64,000 nucleotides of DNA, taken from positions 921,659 to 985,658 of the forward strand of contig NC_016745.1 in the NCBI RefSeq assembly GCF_000243075.1, written 5' to 3'. Positions 60,004 to 64,000 of the stretch are shown in pieces. Below the pieces are notes generated by a model, which was not told the origin of the DNA, ran no database searches, and saw nothing but the letters and a program-made list of their open reading frames with translations. The position numbers were made by a program, and so were the translations under genes. This DNA comes from Oceanimonas sp. GK1. GTDB taxonomy: Bacteria > Pseudomonadota > Gammaproteobacteria > Enterobacterales > Aeromonadaceae. Every line of letters begins with the position of its first letter. The first letter of the stretch is position 1.

Positions 60004-61176
60004 GTGACCTCTTCTGTTTCCGGCACCACCATTATGGTGCTGGCCTGCCTTATTGTCAGCATGGGGCAACTCAGCCTGGGGCTGGTATTTCCCATCCTGC
60101 CCGGCATCAGCCAGGCCCTGGCCGAGGATCCGGAGCGGGTGCAGTGGCTGATCTCCGCTTACCTGCTGGCTTTTGGCCCGGTGCAACTGCTTTACGGGCC
60201 ACTCAGTGACGCCCGCGGCCGTCGCCCGGTGTTGCTGGGCGGGCTGGCCCTGGCGCTGGCGGGAGTGGGGCTGTGCCTGCTGCCGGACGTGAGTTTTGAG
60301 GGACTGCTGGCCGGCCGGCTGTTGCAGGGACTGGGGGCCGGCTGCGGCGCCGTGGTGTCCCGGGCCATGCTGAGAGACAGTTTTGACGGCGGCGCCTTGC
60401 GCAACGCCCTGTCCTACATGGCCATGGCGGCGTCCATCACGCCGGTGCTGGCGCCGGCGCTCGGGGGCATGCTGGGGGATCACTTCGGCTGGCAAAGCGT
60501 CTTTGCCGCCATGATGCTGTACCTGGGAGGGCTCTGGCTGGTGCTGCTGGCCCGGTTCAGGGAAACTCACCAGGGACCGCGCCTCAGCCTGCACCCGGGG
60601 CGTATCCTCAACAGCTACCGGGCGCTGCTTGGCCAGCGTCATTTTCTGGGGCATGGCGGCATGTTATGGGGCCAGTTTGCGCTGATGATGACCTCGGTGT
60701 CGGTGCTGCCCTATGTGATGCAGCAGCAGATTGGCATGAGTGCGACGGAATACGGCCGCTGGGCGTTGCTGCCGGCGCTGGGGTTGTTGCTGGGGGGCAT
60801 TATCAACAACCGTATTCAGTTCTGGGTGCGGGCCGAGCAGGTGTTGCGCGCCAGTCCCTTTATTCAGCTGGTGGCGGGACTGTGGATCATGCTGATGCCG
60901 CTTGAGCCCTGGCTGATGGTGGCGGGGGTCTTTATTCAGGCACTGGGCAACGGCATGGCCTTTCCCAACGCCATGAGCCGGTTGCTGGAGCCTTACCGGG
61001 ATCTGGCCGGCTCGGCAGCGGCATTATCGGGGGCGATGCAGATGCTCTGTGCCAGCCTGCTGACCGTGGTGCTGGCCCACGCCGGGGTGGATACGGCCTT
61101 CAGCCTGGGATGGTGTGTGGTGCTGGGCGCCCTGGCGTTGAAGGGGCTGTCGGTGTTTGCCATCGGGCGGTTTTAG
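60004..61176 (+). CDS. Major facilitator transporter, EmrD/Bcr-like drug efflux family
   Basis: The 390-residue product has about twelve membrane helices and the DHA1 loop motif GPLSDARGRRPVLLGG after helix 2, with the helix 5 antiporter motif region AASITPVLAPALGGMLG. It resembles EmrD, a multidrug/proton antiporter, but substrate cannot be told. It starts with GTG at 60004 after AAAGGAG. It is convergent with another transporter of the same family, 10 bases apart. Confidence 0.85.
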   Translation: MTSSVSGTTIMVLACLIVSMGQLSLGLVFPILPGISQALAEDPERVQWLISAYLLAFGPVQLLYGPLSDARGRRPVLLGGLALALAGVGLCLLPDVSFEGLLAGRLLQGLGAGCGAVVSRAMLRDSFDGGALRNALSYMAMAASITPVLAPALGGMLGDHFGWQSVFAAMMLYLGGLWLVLLARFRETHQGPRLSLHPGRILNSYRALLGQRHFLGHGGMLWGQFALMMTSVSVLPYVMQQQIGMSATEYGRWALLPALGLLLGGIINNRIQFWVRAEQVLRASPFIQLVAGLWIMLMPLEPWLMVAGVFIQALGNGMAFPNAMSRLLEPYRDLAGSAAALSGAMQMLCASLLTVVLAHAGVDTAFSLGWCVVLGALALKGLSVFAIGRF

Positions 61177-61186
61177 GCCTGCCCCT

Positions 61187-62371
61187 TCAGGCCGGGCACT
61201 GGTCTTTTTGCGGCAGGCGTTGCAGCACCAACAGGGCGCCGCCCGACAGCAGCACTATGACCAGGGCACAGGACTCGCCGGCCGGCAACGGCAGCCGGCA
61301 GGCCGCAAGGGAAACGCCGGCGGCGCCGGCCATTTGCAGGCAGCCCAGCAGGGCGGCGGCGCGGCCGGCACGATCGGCAAAGGGGGCCATCGCCGAGGCA
61401 GACGCGGCACCCAGCGCCAGTGAAAAGCCCACCGAGCACAACCCCATGGGCAGCATAAAGCCGGTCACTCCGAAGGCGCCCTGCACGCCAAACAGCATGG
61501 CGACGCCCCCCAGCAGCTGCAATCCGGTTCCCAGTGCGGCAATGCGATGCCTGTCCAGCTGCCGACCCAGGCGGGGCAGTGCAAAGCTGGTTGCCATGAT
61601 CAGCACGGCGTTGCCGGCGAACACCAGGGCAAAGTCGCTCTCGTTCAGTCCCAGTTGCTCCATCAGTACCAGGGGAGCCAGGGTCACGTAGGTGAGCATG
61701 GTGCCCATGGCCGCCAGACAGGTAATGCCATAGGCCCGAAAGGCGCCGTGCCGCCACAGCTCACGATAGAGGGTGGTGCTGAGCAGGGGCTGACGCAGGG
61801 TATGGGTGGGGCGGCTTTCCGCCAGACAATACAGGCACAGCAACAGGGTCAGCAGGGCAAACAGCGCCAGAAACAGGAAGTTGGCCTGCCAGCCCAGGCT
61901 CAGGGTCAGACCGGCGCCCAGCAAGGGGGCGAGGGCGGGGGCCAGGCAGAGGCTGCCGTTGAGGTAACAATAGGCTCGTACACAGTCATGGCCATTAAGC
62001 CGGTCGCGCACCACGGCAAAGACCACCACGGATGCACCACAGGCCCCCAGCCCCTGAATGAGACGTCCCAGCAGCAGGACCGGCAGGCTTTGGGCCAGCA
62101 CCGTCAGCAGGGCCCCGAGCAGAAACAGCACAGTGGCGGTCAGGGCCACCGGGCGGCGGCCGTAGTTATCGGCCAGAGGACCAAAAAAGGGCTGCCCCAG
62201 CCCCAGCGCCAGGATAAATACCGACAGGCTCACCTGAATGTCTTCGGTACTGGCGGCAAACTGGCTGGCCATGGCGGGAATGGCCGGCAGATAGATATCG
62301 ATGCCCAGAGGGCCGAGCAGGATCAGGGGTAACAGCAGCAATACCAGCCGGGTTACGGGCTCTCTTTCCAT
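61187..62371 (-). CDS. Major facilitator transporter, Bcr/CflA family
   Basis: The 394-residue product has twelve predicted membrane helices, the N-terminal DIYLPAIPAMA typical of Bcr/CflA, and the loop motif GPLADNYGRRPVAL. Family members export bicyclomycin, chloramphenicol or sulfonamides. It is convergent with the EmrD-like gene; the two are related but not close copies. Confidence 0.88.
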   Translation of the reverse strand: MEREPVTRLVLLLLPLILLGPLGIDIYLPAIPAMASQFAASTEDIQVSLSVFILALGLGQPFFGPLADNYGRRPVALTATVLFLLGALLTVLAQSLPVLLLGRLIQGLGACGASVVVFAVVRDRLNGHDCVRAYCYLNGSLCLAPALAPLLGAGLTLSLGWQANFLFLALFALLTLLLCLYCLAESRPTHTLRQPLLSTTLYRELWRHGAFRAYGITCLAAMGTMLTYVTLAPLVLMEQLGLNESDFALVFAGNAVLIMATSFALPRLGRQLDRHRIAALGTGLQLLGGVAMLFGVQGAFGVTGFMLPMGLCSVGFSLALGAASASAMAPFADRAGRAAALLGCLQMAGAAGVSLAACRLPLPAGESCALVIVLLSGGALLVLQRLPQKDQCPA

Positions 62372-62427
62372 GCACTCTGCCTTGTCGGGGGGCTTGCTTG
62401 CCGTTACTCGGGGCGCCGGCGGCAGAC

Positions 62428-62458
62428 ATAAAAAAGCCGCGCTCGAGAGCGCGGCTTT
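62428..62458 (-). terminator. Intrinsic terminator of the cold shock gene
   Basis: On the minus strand AAAGCCGCGCTC / GAGCGCGGCTTT with continuing T residues. Confidence 0.9.
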
Positions 62459-62481
62459 GAAATGCTTTTAGACGCAGCCTC

Positions 62482-62691
62482 TTACAGAGGTACTACGTTC
62501 TCAGCCTGAGGACCTTTCTGGCCTTGGGCTACGGTGAACTCAACGGACTGACCTTCAGCCAGGGTCTTGAAGCCCGGAGTCTGAATGGCGCTGAAGTGTA
62601 CGAATACGTCAGGGCCTTGTTCCTGCTCGATGAAACCGAAACCTTTGGCTTCATTGAAGAACTTTACTTTACCTTTAACAGTGTTAGACAT
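62482..62691 (-). CDS. CspA-family cold shock protein
   Basis: 69-residue single cold-shock domain with both RNA-binding motifs, KGFGFI (RNP1) and VFVHF (RNP2). It is an RNA chaperone type, closest in appearance to CspE/CspC rather than to CspD. AGGA lies 7 bases before the ATG. Confidence 0.93.
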   Translation of the reverse strand: MSNTVKGKVKFFNEAKGFGFIEQEQGPDVFVHFSAIQTPGFKTLAEGQSVEFTVAQGQKGPQAENVVPL

Positions 62692-62937
62692 ACCTAAATC
62701 CTGTAAACAAACTTGCTAGAAAAATCGACTTGAAAATACAGCCTTGACTTATGAAATACAGGACGAGGTACTACTAGGAACTTCGTAATGAACATAAATT
62801 CAGCGGTATTATCAGAGCCAAAATCACTCTAACCGGTTCCCTGGTGGGGGTCAACAGGTATTTTTATGGTCGGTGGCGGGTTCACAAAATTTTCATCCGC
62901 CCTGCAAGGGAAGGGGATTTCCGGACGCCTCGAGCAT
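62692..62937 (-). promoter_or_regulatory. Cold shock gene leader and promoter region
   Basis: The minus strand has a possible -10, GATAAT (62808-62813), which would give an AT-rich leader of about 110 nt before the ATG. Long leaders of this kind make csp mRNAs temperature-responsive. The -35 is unclear. The leftmost stretch, 62814-62937, lies downstream of the next minus-strand gene and shows no terminator. Confidence 0.45.
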
Positions 62938-63915
62938 TTACCTGCCCCAGGACAGATCGCCCCGGAACAGCAGTTCCAGGCGCAGGGTAACACCGAACTC
63001 GGCATCGTAGTTCTGCTCCCTGGGAAAGTGCAGCTCGGGAATGAAGTCCACGAACAGGATCTCCCGGTGCAGGTTGCGCCGGTAATGGCTGAGCAGATAG
63101 TAGTCGTGCAACCGGGGATCGGACGCGCTGCGGCCCACGGCCACGGCGGCATAACGGATCACGCTGCGTTTGCCGAGCAACTGATTGAGCTCGATGCCTT
63201 CGGAATATTCCAGGGTGTCGATTTCTTCCAGCCACTGCACATTGGTAATAAAACGCAGATGGTAAATGTCGTTGAGGGGGCGCCCCAGATCCCAGCGACT
63301 GCGCACCGAATAGCCCTCTTCATTGAACCACGAGGCCCGGCTCCAGGAGTCGAGCAGCCAGGGGCCGTCGTTCAGCTGCCACTGGCGCTCTCCGGTGAAG
63401 CGCACGTAAGGATCCAGCGGCAGCTTGACCTTGATGCCGGCCCCCGCATCAAAACGCCAGGCTTCGCGCTTGTCCCGGTCACTGAGGCGACGCAGGCCGA
63501 TCAGAAAGTCTTCGGTTCTGAAATTGTTGTTGCTGCGGGCGGTGTTGGCCCCCTGTTCGGACAGGCTGCCCTGGGATTCTTCCGGGTCGCTTTCAATCAG
63601 AATGCGCAGCCGCTCCTCGGTGGTGGGCAGGTCCAGCTTCAGGCGCAGGGCGGTGTCCCAGTCGTAGCGATCCCGTTCGTGCCATGAAAACTCCTGGCTG
63701 AAGCGCATGTAGGATTCGTTTTCTATGGTCAGGCTGTCGTCGGAGCCAAAAAAGTTGTCGATATTGCGGGCGTTGTTGTCGAGCCAGTCGGTCACCCTGT
63801 CGTGCATGGGGGTGACGTTGTCCACCACCCAGTGGGGCAGGTCGGTGTCTTCTTCATGATTGGCATGGCCGATTCCCAGGGGCAGCAACAGCAGGGGCAG
63901 TAGCATGAGTTTCAT
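62938..63915 (-). CDS. Exported protein of unknown function, probable outer-membrane or periplasmic
   Basis: Not recognised. The 325-residue product has a signal peptide (about 1-18, LPLGIGHA), then an acidic, aromatic-rich body with alternating segments such as SYMRFSQEFSWHERDRYDWDTALRLKLDLP and AGAGIKVKLPLDPYVRFTGERQW that look like outer-membrane beta strands, and it ends AEFGVTLRLELLFRGDLSWGR. The ATG at 63915 follows AAGGA; the open frame to 63993 is unsupported. Confidence 0.75.
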   Translation of the reverse strand: MKLMLLPLLLLPLGIGHANHEEDTDLPHWVVDNVTPMHDRVTDWLDNNARNIDNFFGSDDSLTIENESYMRFSQEFSWHERDRYDWDTALRLKLDLPTTEERLRILIESDPEESQGSLSEQGANTARSNNNFRTEDFLIGLRRLSDRDKREAWRFDAGAGIKVKLPLDPYVRFTGERQWQLNDGPWLLDSWSRASWFNEEGYSVRSRWDLGRPLNDIYHLRFITNVQWLEEIDTLEYSEGIELNQLLGKRSVIRYAAVAVGRSASDPRLHDYYLLSHYRRNLHREILFVDFIPELHFPREQNYDAEFGVTLRLELLFRGDLSWGR

Positions 63916-64000
63916 GGCAGTATCCTTTGCCTGGGCTTTTACTAAGACTAGAAAACAGTGGGCGGGAATACCATGAGCGGGTTGCAGACACAAAAAAAAC

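Overview
The window is a stretch of core chromosome from a GC-rich gammaproteobacterium. Gene order and protein sequences resemble Escherichia coli closely (rplM-rpsI, sspAB, dolP-diaA-yraN-lpoA/rsmI, the whole mraZ-to-secA division cluster, valS-holC-pepA/lptFG). The presence of petABC (absent from E. coli) between rpsI and sspA, plus the base composition, suggest a marine or brackish member of the Aeromonadales such as the Oceanimonas/Zobellella group. That assignment is an inference and was not tested by alignment.

Layout. 1-2.7 kb: degQ-type periplasmic protease and divergent zapE. 2.8-7.8 kb: rplM-rpsI, the cytochrome bc1 operon petABC, then sspA-sspB. 7.79-9.20 kb: a complete IS4-family insertion sequence that landed in the loop of the sspB/dolP terminator. 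9.2-13.5 kb: envelope genes dolP-diaA-yraN-lpoA on the minus strand, with rsmI divergent. 13.7-15.6 kb: a Cache-type chemoreceptor. 15.8-16.2 kb: RNase P RNA. 16.3-37 kb: the division and cell wall cluster with its MraZ operator, then lpxC and secA. 37.2-39.7 kb: a sensor-only protein and its full-length chemoreceptor paralogue. 39.7-44.5 kb: plsC-rraB, a large unknown lipoprotein hydrolase, a small membrane protein, osmB and a CAP-domain protein. 44.6-51.8 kb: valS-holC-pepA and divergent lptFG. 51.8-57.1 kb: an RDD protein, tRNA-Leu(CAA), an unknown protein with an HCDQH motif, a cytosine-deaminase-like enzyme, an RlmD-type methyltransferase, a small membrane protein under a Fur-like box, a CBS protein, and three identical tRNA-Leu(CAG) genes. 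57.2-64 kb: rsmC, dapA, a divergent Hfq-like gene, two convergent drug-efflux-type transporters, a cold shock protein and an exported protein of unknown function.

Functionally the window is dominated by envelope building: peptidoglycan precursor synthesis, septum formation, LPS export, lipid A and phospholipid synthesis, lysine/DAP supply and outer-membrane maintenance. There is also core translation and respiration.

The strongest unexplained signal lies upstream of dapA. A 22-codon reading frame with five AAA lysine codons, a 9-bp antiterminator pairing and a strong intrinsic terminator together have the architecture of a ribosome-mediated attenuator responding to lysine. Next in interest are the Hfq paralogue with a His/Asp-rich tail, a 66-residue membrane protein behind a Fur-like promoter, and the sensor-only chemoreceptor. 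No CRISPR array, prophage, plasmid origin or defence system was seen.
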